Origin: Candidatus Paralachnospira sangeri
GTDB taxonomy: Bacteria > Bacillota > Clostridia > Lachnospirales > Lachnospiraceae
Length of the DNA stretch: 35,859 bases
NCBI GenBank assembly: GCA_904397815.1
Contig: CAJFOT010000008.1
Span: forward strand, 1-35,859
Direction: 5' to 3'
Shown here: in pieces, positions 7,667 to 16,200 of the stretch
How the letters are laid out: each line of letters opens with the position of its first letter
How positions within the stretch are numbered: the stretch's first letter is position 1
Notes under the pieces: generated by a model
The model's input: only the letters and a program-made list of their open reading frames with translations
Told to the model about the DNA's origin: nothing
The model's database searches: none
Program-made: the position numbers and the translations under genes

Positions 7667-8647
7667 TCAGTCTACGTTAATTAAGCCTGCTTCTTCAATC
7701 ACTGCTCTTCCTGTATCGGAGGCTACGAAATCGAACCATGCCTGAACCACTTCGTTCTGCTCGGAGATTTCGCCGTTTGTAGCCATTACGAAAGGACGGC
7801 TTAAGAAGTAATCACCGGATTTGATGTTTTCAGCGTTTGCCTCAACACCCTCTAATGTGAATACAGATACGGTGTCGTCAATTACATCCAGAGATACATA
7901 GCCGATTGCGCCGGGAGTAGAAGCAACTCTTGCCATTACAGCGCCGGTGCTGTCCAGCTCACTGCTGTATGCACACTGATCTTCAATGCCCAGAATCTCT
8001 TCGAATGCGCTTCTTGTACCGGAACCGCTCTCTCTGCCGACTACTACTACAGGCAGATCCTCGCCGCCCAGCTCGCTCCAGTTGGTGATTTCACCGGTGT
8101 ACAGCTGAACCAGCTGATCCTGAGTCAGGTCTGTTACAGTGTTTGCGGTATCAGTTACAACTGCGATACCATCGATTGCTACGATATTCTCTACAGCACC
8201 GCTTGATTTCTCATCATCAGTCAGCGCTCTGGAAGCATTACCGATATCAGCTGTGCCTGCCAGTAAGGACTCGATGCCTGCACTGGAACCTACGAACTCA
8301 GCAGAAGCGGTTACGTTGGGATACTGAACCATAAATGCTTCTGTTAAAGCGTTTGCCATGGTTTCCATGGATGTGGAACCAACCATCAGAAGAGATCCGC
8401 TTAAATCTTCGTTTACTGCTGCTGTCTCGCCTGCTGCTGCAGTTGTCTCAGCTGCTGTTGTATCTTCTGCTGCCGCGGTTGTCTCCTCTGCCGCTGCAGT
8501 TGTCTCAGCCGCTGCAGTTGTCTCAGTTGCTGCTGTTGTTTCTGCTGCTGCAGTTGTCTCAGCCTCCTGACTGGAACATCCAACTAATGAGAATGTCAGC
8601 ACTGCTGCCGCAAAGACAGCTGTCATTTTTTTCAATAAATTTTTCAT
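7667..8647 (-). CDS. pstS: Phosphate-binding lipoprotein PstS
   Basis: The 326-residue protein starts with a lipoprotein signal peptide and lipobox LVGC (Cys24). Residues 28-80 are a low-complexity Glu/Thr/Ala linker. A periplasmic-binding-type domain follows, with the phosphate-binding loop SGSGTRSAFEE (about 206-216) and an N-terminal GSTSM loop (about 91-95). It captures phosphate outside the membrane for PstCAB. The start at 8647 has AGGAGG five bases upstream. It is the first gene of the operon and sits behind PhoP-box-like repeats. Length after the linker is normal for the family. Confidence 0.95.
   Translation of the reverse strand: MKNLLKKMTAVFAAAVLTFSLVGCSSQEAETTAAAETTAATETTAAAETTAAAEETTAAAEDTTAAETTAAAGETAAVNEDLSGSLLMVGSTSMETMANALTEAFMVQYPNVTASAEFVGSSAGIESLLAGTADIGNASRALTDDEKSSGAVENIVAIDGIAVVTDTANTVTDLTQDQLVQLYTGEITNWSELGGEDLPVVVVGRESGSGTRSAFEEILGIEDQCAYSSELDSTGAVMARVASTPGAIGYVSLDVIDDTVSVFTLEGVEANAENIKSGDYFLSRPFVMATNGEISEQNEVVQAWFDFVASDTGRAVIEEAGLINVD
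8408..8566 (-). repeat. Low-complexity repeat coding the PstS linker
   Basis: Imperfect repeats of about 12-24 bp (GTTGTCTCAGCTGCTGC-like on the plus strand) encode reiterated ETTAAA blocks, PstS residues 28-80. This is a flexible tether between the lipid anchor and the binding domain, and its repeat count may vary. Confidence 0.75.
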
Positions 8648-9024
8648 GTTTCCTCCTACTTTTCGCTGGGTATCTTACTTATTCTTTGATCCCCTTTTTT
8701 TATTTCTTTTTGATTACGCATACACAATAGCATGATTCAATCCCCAGAAAAACCTTGTTTTTGTATAATCTCTGTTAAATGTCGGTTAAAAAACTGCCTT
8801 TAAATTATTGTAAAATTTGCGTTTATTCATACAATTCATTCATAACTTTATACAGCTTCTTACAGTTACGGTTTTCCCAAACGCTGAAAAAAAGCCGGGG
8901 ATCACGGAATTCCTGCTTCCTTTTCTTCCGCAAACCACAGCTTTTACTCTCATTGCATCCATTTTACAAAATCTTTGCAATTATTTTTATGTTTAACTTT
9001 GTTTTAACAATGTAAAATTTATTC
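8648..9024. other. 377-bp intergenic region between pstS and the helicase gene
   Basis: Apart from the pst promoter and Pho-box candidates at 8762-8814, this stretch is AT-rich with no convincing gene. I see no strong terminator hairpin directly after the helicase stop at 9025. An open frame at 8779-9015 on the plus strand has no ribosome site and an unremarkable composition. Confidence 0.6.
8762..8814 (-). promoter_or_regulatory. PhoP-box-like repeats and promoter of the pst operon
   Basis: Reading the minus strand, four TTNANN-type hexamers occur: TTTACA (8809-8814), TTAAAG (8798-8803), TTAACC (8784-8789) and TTAACA (8773-8778). Start-to-start distances are 11, 14 and 11 bp. This matches the 11-bp phasing of direct TT(A/T)ACA repeats bound by PhoP in Gram-positive bacteria. 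TATACA (8762-8767) could be the -10, with a weak TTTAAC as -35 at a 17-bp spacing. Regulation by phosphate starvation is inferred. Confidence 0.55.
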
Positions 9025-10623
9025 CTATTTCTGACTGGCCGGCTCTATATTGACAGTCTTTCCCTTGATCTTTGCGTGATGCATGGCGCCCAGCACACTG
9101 CTCACATACATATAAGGTACCTCCACAAACGAGAATTTATCGTACATCTCAATACTTCCCACTGCCTTTCCGGGGATATCCGCTTCCCCTGCTATGGCAC
9201 CCAGGATATCGCCTGGCCTGATATTCTGCCGCCGTCCTACATTCAGAAACAGTCTTACCATCTCACCGTTTTCCGTTTTTTCCGCCTGTTCCCGATCTGC
9301 TCTGTCCGCTGCCCCCGGCTCCCTGTCTGTTCCTGTTCCAACCGCAGCTTTCAGAAATGCCGCCGCCAGGTCCATCGCCGTATAATCCTCTTTATTAATC
9401 CGCTCCTCTATCATATGTATATAATGATCCAGACGGCCTTCCTCTATCACTGCGCTCATCCGATCCAGTGTCTTTTCTACCTTTACCTGTGCCACATCAT
9501 TTAATGACGGCACAGGCCGGGCAAGAATCTTTGTACGACAATAACGCATAATATCCTTCAGCTTATACATTTCCCGACCCACTACAAGTGAAAATGCCTT
9601 TCCCTTCCGGCCGGCCCTGCCTGTCCTGCCGATCCGATGAACATAATATTCCTCATCCTGAGGGATATCATAATTAAATACCGCTTCCACATCATCCACA
9701 TCAATCCCTCTGGCCGCCACATCTGTCGCAACCAGAATCTCGGTAGAACCGCTGCGAAACCCTGCCATCACCCGATCCCGGAGGCTTTGCTTCATATCTC
9801 CGTGGAGTCCTTCCGCAAAATATCCTCTTCCCTGGAGTGCCGGCACCAGTTCATCCACCTGCCGCTTGGTATTGCAGAATACCAGAGACAGACGGGGCGC
9901 ATACATATCCAGCAGCCTGCACAGTACCTCCAGCTTATTCTTCGCTTTTACTTCATAATAATACTGTTCAATTTTCGGAACGGTCAGTTCCTTTTTCACC
10001 ACCTTCACGATCACCGGGCCCCGCTGATATGTTTTGGCAATCTCCATAATCTCTCGGGGCATTGTAGCTGAAAACATGACTGTCTGTCTCTCAGCCGGCG
10101 TGTCTCTCAGGATCGTCTCGATATCCTCCCGAAACCCCATATTCAGCATTTCATCCGCCTCATCCAGCACAACCGTATGAATACGTTCCATCCTGATAGT
10201 TTTTCTGCGCATATGGTCCATCACACGTCCTGGCGTCCCCACAACAATCTGTACGCCTGTTTTTAATGACCGGATCTGTTTCGTAATATCCTGTCCGCCA
10301 TATACCGGAAGCACTTTAATTCCTGACATAAACTTTGCCAGCTTCCTGATTTCATCCGATACCTGAATCGCCAGTTCTCTGGTCGGACACAGAATAATCG
10401 CCTGGAGCCTTTTATTCTCAGAGTCGATCTTCTGCAAAAGAGGAATGCCGAAAGCTGCTGTCTTTCCTGTTCCGGTCTGAGCCTGTCCGATAATATCCAG
10501 GCCTTCCATTTGTGCCGGAATCGCTTTCGCCTGAATCGGGGAAGCCGCCTCGAATCCCATTTCTGTTACAGCCCGAAGTATGGGCTCCGCTATCTCCAAT
10601 TGTTCAAATTTTATTGTTTCCAA
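9025..10623 (-). CDS. DEAD-box ATP-dependent RNA helicase with DbpA-type RNA-binding tail
   Basis: All helicase motifs are present: Q motif ASPIQAKAIP, motif I AQTGTGKT, Ia PTRELA, Ib TPGR, II DEAD, III SAT, IV VFCNTKRQ, V ATDVAARGIDV and VI HRIGRTGRAG. The last about 75 residues, with LNVGRRQNIRPGDILGAIAG, match the DbpA/CsdA-type C-terminal RNA-binding domain. The likely role is RNA remodelling in ribosome assembly, decay or cold adaptation. I prefer the TTG start at 10623: AAGGGA lies 9 nt upstream and the protein then begins like CshA-type helicases. ATG 10641 is possible but has no good ribosome site. ATG 10692 would lie at or before the predicted transcription start. Confidence 0.93.
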   Translation of the reverse strand: METIKFEQLEIAEPILRAVTEMGFEAASPIQAKAIPAQMEGLDIIGQAQTGTGKTAAFGIPLLQKIDSENKRLQAIILCPTRELAIQVSDEIRKLAKFMSGIKVLPVYGGQDITKQIRSLKTGVQIVVGTPGRVMDHMRRKTIRMERIHTVVLDEADEMLNMGFREDIETILRDTPAERQTVMFSATMPREIMEIAKTYQRGPVIVKVVKKELTVPKIEQYYYEVKAKNKLEVLCRLLDMYAPRLSLVFCNTKRQVDELVPALQGRGYFAEGLHGDMKQSLRDRVMAGFRSGSTEILVATDVAARGIDVDDVEAVFNYDIPQDEEYYVHRIGRTGRAGRKGKAFSLVVGREMYKLKDIMRYCRTKILARPVPSLNDVAQVKVEKTLDRMSAVIEEGRLDHYIHMIEERINKEDYTAMDLAAAFLKAAVGTGTDREPGAADRADREQAEKTENGEMVRLFLNVGRRQNIRPGDILGAIAGEADIPGKAVGSIEMYDKFSFVEVPYMYVSSVLGAMHHAKIKGKTVNIEPASQK

Positions 10624-10690
10624 AATTTTATTTCCCTTCATTTCCAGTTTATTCACGCTGTTTACCGCCGCCGGGCAGACAGCAGATTCC

Positions 10691-10719
10691 ATTGTACACT
10701 AGAAACCCGAGAAACACAA
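10691..10719 (-). promoter_or_regulatory. Promoter of the DEAD-box helicase gene
   Basis: On the minus strand, TTGTGT (10714-10719) and TACAAT (10691-10696) are spaced by 17 bp. The inferred transcription start is about 10684, giving a leader of about 60 nt to the TTG start. Confidence 0.5.
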
Positions 10720-10732
10720 CGAAAGATTATAC

Positions 10733-10760
10733 TTGCTTTTTTTATATATTGTGGTATATT
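10733..10760 (+). promoter_or_regulatory. Promoter of the hemolysin III-like gene
   Basis: TTGCTT (10733-10738) and TATATT (10755-10760) are spaced by 16 bp on the plus strand. They point to the gene at 10826, with a leader of about 60 nt. Confidence 0.5.
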
Positions 10761-10825
10761 ATAGGTAAATCAAGACATAGTATTTAATACTACATTATAT
10801 ATTTTAAATTACCAGGAGGTGCGCC

Positions 10826-11491
10826 ATGCGTTTTAAAATTAAAGATCCAGGAAGTGCTATTACCCATTTTATCGGATGTCTGATGGCAATATTTGCGGCT
10901 CTGCCCTTATTAATCAAAGCCGCCAACGCCCCTGACACCATTCATCTCCTCAGTCTGGCGATCTTTATTGTCAGTATGATTCTGCTCTATGGCGCCAGCA
11001 CTATATACCATACACTGGATATCTCTGAACGGGTCAACAAAATTTTGCGGAAAATAGATCATATGATGATTTTCATCCTGATTGCCGGTACCTATACGCC
11101 TGTATGTTTGATTGCTATCGGCGGTCAGACAGGCCGCCGGCTGCTGTCTCTGGTATGGGGCATCGCAATCGCAGGGATCCTGATTAAAGCATTCTGGATT
11201 ACATGCCCCAAGTGGTTTTCTTCCATCCTTTACATTGGTATGGGATGGGTTTGTGTTTTGGCTTTTACACAGATTCTCAATGCCCTCTCACCTGCAGCTT
11301 TCGGCTGGCTGCTGGCAGGCGGGATCATCTACACCATCGGCGGGATCATCTACGCGTTAAAGCTCCCGGTATTCAATCAGCTGCATAAAGCCTTCGGTTC
11401 TCATGAGATTTTCCATCTCTTCGTCATGGGCGGCAGCATCTGTCATTTTATATTAATGTACAGCTTTGTCTCTGTCATGCCGCTCCATTGA
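10826..11491 (+). CDS. Hemolysin III / PAQR-family membrane protein
   Basis: The 221-residue protein has seven predicted membrane segments. It carries the family motifs STIYHT (about 53-58), DHMMIFILIAGTYTPV (about 73-88) and a C-terminal H-x3-H-type segment EIFHLFVMGGSICHF. The conserved His and Asp residues fit the metal site of PAQR/hemolysin III proteins (TIGR01065 type), whose bacterial role is uncertain; hydrolase activity on lipids has been proposed for the superfamily. The start is firm: AGGAGGT five bases before ATG 10826. It is a single-gene unit with its own promoter and a downstream terminator. Confidence 0.93.
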   Translation: MRFKIKDPGSAITHFIGCLMAIFAALPLLIKAANAPDTIHLLSLAIFIVSMILLYGASTIYHTLDISERVNKILRKIDHMMIFILIAGTYTPVCLIAIGGQTGRRLLSLVWGIAIAGILIKAFWITCPKWFSSILYIGMGWVCVLAFTQILNALSPAAFGWLLAGGIIYTIGGIIYALKLPVFNQLHKAFGSHEIFHLFVMGGSICHFILMYSFVSVMPLH

Positions 11492-11542
11492 CACTGACGG
11501 TTCGCTGCGCTGATCAGCCTGAGCAAAACCTCGATTTTTGAA

Positions 11543-11582
11543 GGAAGAGCCTATTGAAAAATCACAGGCTCTTCCCTTTTTT
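11543..11582. terminator. Terminator shared by hemolysin III and PrcB-like genes
   Basis: A 10-bp stem, GGAAGAGCCT (11543-11552) with AGGCTCTTCC (11566-11575), is followed by CTTTTTT on the plus strand. It lies 50 bp after the hemolysin III stop. The stop codon of the minus-strand lipoprotein gene (11551-11553) falls at the end of this stem. Confidence 0.85.
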
Positions 11583-11964
11583 CTGTTTTCACAACTATGT
11601 AGGGATATGAAGGTTTCTGCTGAACAATCTCTTCCTTCGATGGCCCCATCAAAGTCGTATCAAAAACCAGCGATGTTTCCGTAAGATAACAGGCGTTTAC
11701 AGAAATGCTGTAACCTCCTGTCTCCTGCTCCCCATACCCCATCACCAGATACAAGCTGCTGTCATCAGTGTAGGTGAGCCGGAACTCATTCAGCTTCTTT
11801 TCCTCAATCAGCTTCGCCAGCTCCTGAGGAATTTCCTTTTCCTCCACCACTGTAAACTCCAGATCCCGGACCTTTGCTTCCCCTTCATCGGCGCTGCAGG
11901 CCGACAGGGCTGATGCCAGCACTGCCGCTGTCAGAAGACATATTATTTTTATCCTTTTTCTCAT
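11551..11964 (-). CDS. Small PrcB-like lipoprotein
   Basis: The 137-residue protein has a basic start, a hydrophobic core and a lipobox ending LSAC (Cys23), so it should be a membrane-anchored exported lipoprotein. The mature part resembles the PrcB C-terminal domain (protease complex subunit family of spirochaetes and others): GGYSISVNACYLTE, then PSYPYIVVKTEK. In that family the domain supports a partner protease; no protease gene is adjacent here. It lies 57 bp after the large Cna_B adhesin on the same strand and shares a GAGGTTTAT-type leader before ATG. The PrcB assignment is by motif and moderately sure. Confidence 0.75.
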   Translation of the reverse strand: MRKRIKIICLLTAAVLASALSACSADEGEAKVRDLEFTVVEEKEIPQELAKLIEEKKLNEFRLTYTDDSSLYLVMGYGEQETGGYSISVNACYLTETSLVFDTTLMGPSKEEIVQQKPSYPYIVVKTEKREEPVIFQ

Positions 11965-12021
11965 ATAAACCTCTGCAAATACATTTTTTATAACATTATA
12001 TGAGAAAAAAAGCCCATATAT

Positions 12022-15000
12022 TCACTGACGGCGGTCTCCTGCAGACTTCCACAGCAGAACCAGTCCTGCCGCCCCGGAGAGGAGAAACAGTACCGCTGTC
12101 ACTGCCAGCTTCCTGCTGTTGTCGCCGGTATCAGGAGAAGCCGCTGTCACAGTCCCGGCAATGGAAGAACTCTCCGCCGGCCTTTCTCGCGGAGTCTCCT
12201 CCGGCTGCTCTCTCTCCGCGCGCGGTCTGTCTATTTCTCCTCGTTCCCGCTCCTCCTCCGGCTCGCGCTCTTCGGTTTCCGGCACCTCTGTCTCCGGTTC
12301 CGGTTCCTCTGTTTTTTCATTGATCAATTCAAACTGCTGTATTTCCGGGGTGTCAATTACCGTAATGCCCATATCTTCCGCTGCCAGATACCCTTCCGGT
12401 GCTTCTGCCTCCCGAAGTATGTAGTTCCCCGGCACCAGCCCTTCGATCCGGTACGCCTCTGCGCCGGACACCCAGATATCCAGCACCCTCTCCCCACTGT
12501 CCAGCAGCATCAGCCGGGCACCTGGCAAGATCTCATCATTTTCATCCTTTTTCAGTATTTCCACCTGAATTACGGCATCCTTCATCTCCACCTGCTGAAT
12601 TTTCTCCGTATTCTCAACTGTAAACAGAATATCCTCTGCTGTCGCGTATCCATCGGCAGGACTTGTCTCTGTCAGCGTATAAACAGCTCCCGCCTTCAGT
12701 CCGCACAGCAGATAGGGCTCTGTCCCTGTAATCCACTCCGCTACAGTCTCTCCATCCGATCCTGTCACAGTCAGGCAGGCACCTGACAGATTTCCGCCGG
12801 CATCCAGGTCGGTTTTGGATATTTCTACCTTTGTCAGCCTGTTTTCCACTGAAATAGTCCGAAGGACCACAGGCAGTTTCTCTTCACTCTCCTCAAAAAC
12901 CACTTCCACAGGCTGACCGGCCGTCACATAGCCTTCCGGCGCATAAATTTCCTCCAGCAGGTAACGGCCCAGCGGCAGTCCTGTCAGGCTGGCCTTTCCT
13001 TCCCGGTCTGTAGTCATGGTAGCTGCCAGTTCGCCTTCCTTATACAGAACAGCCCGCTGCTCCTGCTCATCTGCCTGTCCGTCCGGCGCATAAATGTCCT
13101 CTGCGGCCCGCAGCTGGAACACGGCGCCTTCCAGCGGCTTCATTTCGAAAACGTCTTCCCCCTCTTCTGTCTGCTGTTCACCATTCTTTATAATTTCCAG
13201 TGTTCCGGTAACCGGTGTATTATAGACGTCCATCTCCACAATATACGCTCCTGTCTCCTGGTCTGCCCGGTACGCCATCCCTTCATAGATCTCAATCACC
13301 GTCGGTTCTCCTGCCAGATAACCCTCCGGCGCTGTCACCTCTTCGATCCGGTACTGCCCCGGCAGCAGCTGGAAGGGAAAAGCAAGACGTCCCGTTTCAT
13401 CTGTATGAAACACCTCGCAGATCTCTTTCTTCGGGTAAACCATCTCCCAGGTCAGATATTTTTCCTCTGCCAGATCATAAATACGGAACTCTGCAGCCTG
13501 GTTCAGAATGGCTTTTCCGCTGACACTGTCCTTTTTCGTCACTGCCAGCCGGACACTGAATGCTTCATCCAGAAGAATCCGCCATGTCTGAGGTGTATCC
13601 GGGTCATTCTCACTGATCACAACCTGAAAATCCCTGACCGCTCTGTAGCCCTGCGGCACTGTTGTCTCCCGCACCACATAGGTTCCATAGGGGAGCGGCA
13701 CCGACTGGGCAAAGCCATTCTGATCTGTAAACAGCTCTGTTTTCCCGTCAGCTGTCAGAATAACCGGTTCCGCTGACCCGTAATCATAACTGCCGTCAGG
13801 ATTGGTCTCTAAAGAGGAAAGAAGATAAGCCTGAAAACCGGCATAAGCCAGACCGCCGTATTCATCCTCCTCTTTCCCCGCTCCGAATTTCACCAGGGCA
13901 AAGGGCTGTTTCATCACCTGCTCCTCTGCCACACATTCTGTTTCCACAGTGGCATAAGAAGTATCCTCAACTGTTATGGTAAAAGCTGTCGGCTGCGGAT
14001 TCACCAGATATCCTGCGCCGGCTGTACGCTCAACAGCCAGATAGCAGCCAGGGTACAGCCCTGCCATAGCGGCATACCCCTCCTCATCCGTGGTCAGTGT
14101 GCCCACATAAGAAGGCTGGGTTCTGTCATCCCCTTCCTTCCACGCGGTATACAGCGTTCCGGTATGGCCGTCTGGATGAATCACATCGGTGCGGGCATAT
14201 ATATCATAAACTGCCCCTTCCAGCACAGCATCGCCCTGGGGCGTTCCTGTCTCCCGATCCTGCTTGCGCAGCAGCACAGACCCTGTTATCAGCTTATTCG
14301 TTGCCCCGGCCTCAGAGCGGTAGGTTTTCTGCTGAGGGTTCCAGGCGCTGAATCTCACCTGTATCACTTCTTCATTCTTTTGATAACCGCTGGTATAGCC
14401 TTCCTGGACCACTGTCCTGGGCGTGATCTCTTTCCAGTAATAATCCCCCAGGTACAGTCCGTCCACTTCCGCCCGGCCGTCACGGTCTGTCTCTACACGC
14501 TTCACCAGGGCGTCTGCCTGATAGACCACACCGGTTTTCCCGTCCGGATGCATGATATCCTCCGCCGCGTAAAGCCCGTAAACAACACCCTCCAGTCCCA
14601 TGCCTGTTTCGGAATCTGTCTTCACCAGCGCCGCCTGTCCCACGGCCCTCTCATTGGTCAGAGAAAGATCCGTGTTTACCCCCGGGCTGACGGAAACCGC
14701 ATGTACCGTTTGTTCCAGCACGTACCCTTCTCTTGTCCCCATTTCTTTCAGATAATATGTTCCAGCCGGAAGATTCTCCGACTGATAAGCGCCATTGGCA
14801 TCCGTGGCAAATTCCCGGATCAGACGGCTGCAGGAAGCATCTTCATAAAGGCCGAACCGGACTCCCTCCAGAGGCTGACTGCTGTCATGATCGGTCTTTA
14901 TCATCCGGAAGCTTCCGAAAACATCCGGCGTCTCCAGGGCAGCAGTCACCGCGGCTGCCGCCGCATAGGCAGTATGTCCCTCTTCCGACTCCTCATAATG

Positions 15001-16029
15001 CTCAATGCCGACGTCCATCACATCCTGCACATAATCGGCACAGTAGAACCGGACTTCATTTCTGTTTACCTGATGGGCTCCGTACCCCTCGGCCCGGATA
15101 GCAATCTCCTTTCTGCTGGTATCCGGGGAAGCCGGTATCGTTACAACGATGGTATCCGTCACAGCCTGACCGGAAGGATATGTAAACAAACTGGCCGTAT
15201 GAAACTGACTGCCCAATGCTGTTTTTGTCTCACCACCGCTGCTAATCTCTATGCCGCTGCCCTCCGGCAGTCCTGTCAGAGTCAGCTGATAGCCCCTGTA
15301 TTCTTCCCGTTTCAGGACAAAATTCTGGGTTACCCGGAAGGTCAGGACAAAACGCTTTCCATCCTGGGACAAAACGGAACTGACTGCCTCCGCATTCAGC
15401 CCCGGCAGCGTGAATCCGGAATCCCCGGACTGCCAGTAGGCCATCGCCGCCCCATACACCTCGCCCGGGCCTTCCAGCTCCAGTTCTTCCCATGACAGCT
15501 CATACAAACCGGCATCGGCCATCACATGAAGCACCGCATGTCTGGTGGCCTCCCAGGCGATCTTCGGATCATTCATCCTGCTGTTTACCGTCTGCCAGTA
15601 TCCCATATTGTAGGGCGCGCCTACCTGCAGGCAGGCATAAATCTGTTCCAGCACCTGGTTTCCGTCTGCTCCGCCTCTGCTCAGATATGTCACCGGATCC
15701 CATTCCTTCCATCTGGAGTTCCCGTCCGGATTGGCCGTATTAGGCTCTATACACATCAGCGCATGGTTATTGTTATAATTCTTCCCCCATCCGTTGCTCG
15801 GCACAGGATTCAGCCCTGTGACCCATTCATCTCCATTGGAAAGCGCAGTCCGGCTCTGCAGCAGGTTAGCGGACAGACTGTCTGCAGCCTCCCCGTCCCC
15901 GGCAATACTGCCTCCGGAGAGGCTGCTCCCCGCGCTCTCGGCATTCAGCACCGCAGGACGCGCCAGCGCCAGAAAAAGCGCTGCCACAGCCAGACAGGCC
16001 AGGACAACTGTTCTGATTATATTTTTCAT
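12022..16029 (-). CDS. SpaA/Cna_B-repeat surface adhesin with thioester-type N-terminal domain
   Basis: The 1335-residue protein has a signal peptide (about 1-31). A TQxA/thioester-like domain (about 70-180) follows, with Cys93 in MCIEP and an aligned WEATRHAV motif in which Arg163 replaces the expected Gln. A beta-rich region (about 220-340) comes next, then about eight SpaA/Cna_B repeats starting near 373, 463, 581, 706, 824, 939, 1062 and 1153. Most carry K near the start and E-x-x-A-P-E-G-Y-type ends that form isopeptide bonds. A Glu/Pro/Arg-rich wall-spanning stretch (about 1235-1290), SPDTG at 1298-1302, a hydrophobic helix and a basic tail complete a sortase signal. A role in adhesion or as a pilin-like stalk is inferred. 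No sortase lies in the window. AGAGG precedes the ATG by 8 nt. Confidence 0.92.
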   Translation of the reverse strand: MKNIIRTVVLACLAVAALFLALARPAVLNAESAGSSLSGGSIAGDGEAADSLSANLLQSRTALSNGDEWVTGLNPVPSNGWGKNYNNNHALMCIEPNTANPDGNSRWKEWDPVTYLSRGGADGNQVLEQIYACLQVGAPYNMGYWQTVNSRMNDPKIAWEATRHAVLHVMADAGLYELSWEELELEGPGEVYGAAMAYWQSGDSGFTLPGLNAEAVSSVLSQDGKRFVLTFRVTQNFVLKREEYRGYQLTLTGLPEGSGIEISSGGETKTALGSQFHTASLFTYPSGQAVTDTIVVTIPASPDTSRKEIAIRAEGYGAHQVNRNEVRFYCADYVQDVMDVGIEHYEESEEGHTAYAAAAAVTAALETPDVFGSFRMIKTDHDSSQPLEGVRFGLYEDASCSRLIREFATDANGAYQSENLPAGTYYLKEMGTREGYVLEQTVHAVSVSPGVNTDLSLTNERAVGQAALVKTDSETGMGLEGVVYGLYAAEDIMHPDGKTGVVYQADALVKRVETDRDGRAEVDGLYLGDYYWKEITPRTVVQEGYTSGYQKNEEVIQVRFSAWNPQQKTYRSEAGATNKLITGSVLLRKQDRETGTPQGDAVLEGAVYDIYARTDVIHPDGHTGTLYTAWKEGDDRTQPSYVGTLTTDEEGYAAMAGLYPGCYLAVERTAGAGYLVNPQPTAFTITVEDTSYATVETECVAEEQVMKQPFALVKFGAGKEEDEYGGLAYAGFQAYLLSSLETNPDGSYDYGSAEPVILTADGKTELFTDQNGFAQSVPLPYGTYVVRETTVPQGYRAVRDFQVVISENDPDTPQTWRILLDEAFSVRLAVTKKDSVSGKAILNQAAEFRIYDLAEEKYLTWEMVYPKKEICEVFHTDETGRLAFPFQLLPGQYRIEEVTAPEGYLAGEPTVIEIYEGMAYRADQETGAYIVEMDVYNTPVTGTLEIIKNGEQQTEEGEDVFEMKPLEGAVFQLRAAEDIYAPDGQADEQEQRAVLYKEGELAATMTTDREGKASLTGLPLGRYLLEEIYAPEGYVTAGQPVEVVFEESEEKLPVVLRTISVENRLTKVEISKTDLDAGGNLSGACLTVTGSDGETVAEWITGTEPYLLCGLKAGAVYTLTETSPADGYATAEDILFTVENTEKIQQVEMKDAVIQVEILKKDENDEILPGARLMLLDSGERVLDIWVSGAEAYRIEGLVPGNYILREAEAPEGYLAAEDMGITVIDTPEIQQFELINEKTEEPEPETEVPETEEREPEEERERGEIDRPRAEREQPEETPRERPAESSSIAGTVTAASPDTGDNSRKLAVTAVLFLLSGAAGLVLLWKSAGDRRQ

Positions 16030-16200
16030 CTTATAAACCTCTTACATCAGTATTGATATTAATATGGAACAAAATGGACATGTCCGCCGGCGCTGCCGGC
16101 CATCACACAGGGAAATACATGACAGATTTGTCAGTAAATGAATCATTCAGATATGTTCGCGCACGATCATCTTCAGTAGGAAATATTTTCCTGTACAGAA

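Noticed and set aside
14164-15495. A 443-codon open frame on the plus strand inside the adhesin gene
   Set aside because: It is antisense to a well-supported Cna_B protein, has no ribosome site, and its translation shows no domain pattern.
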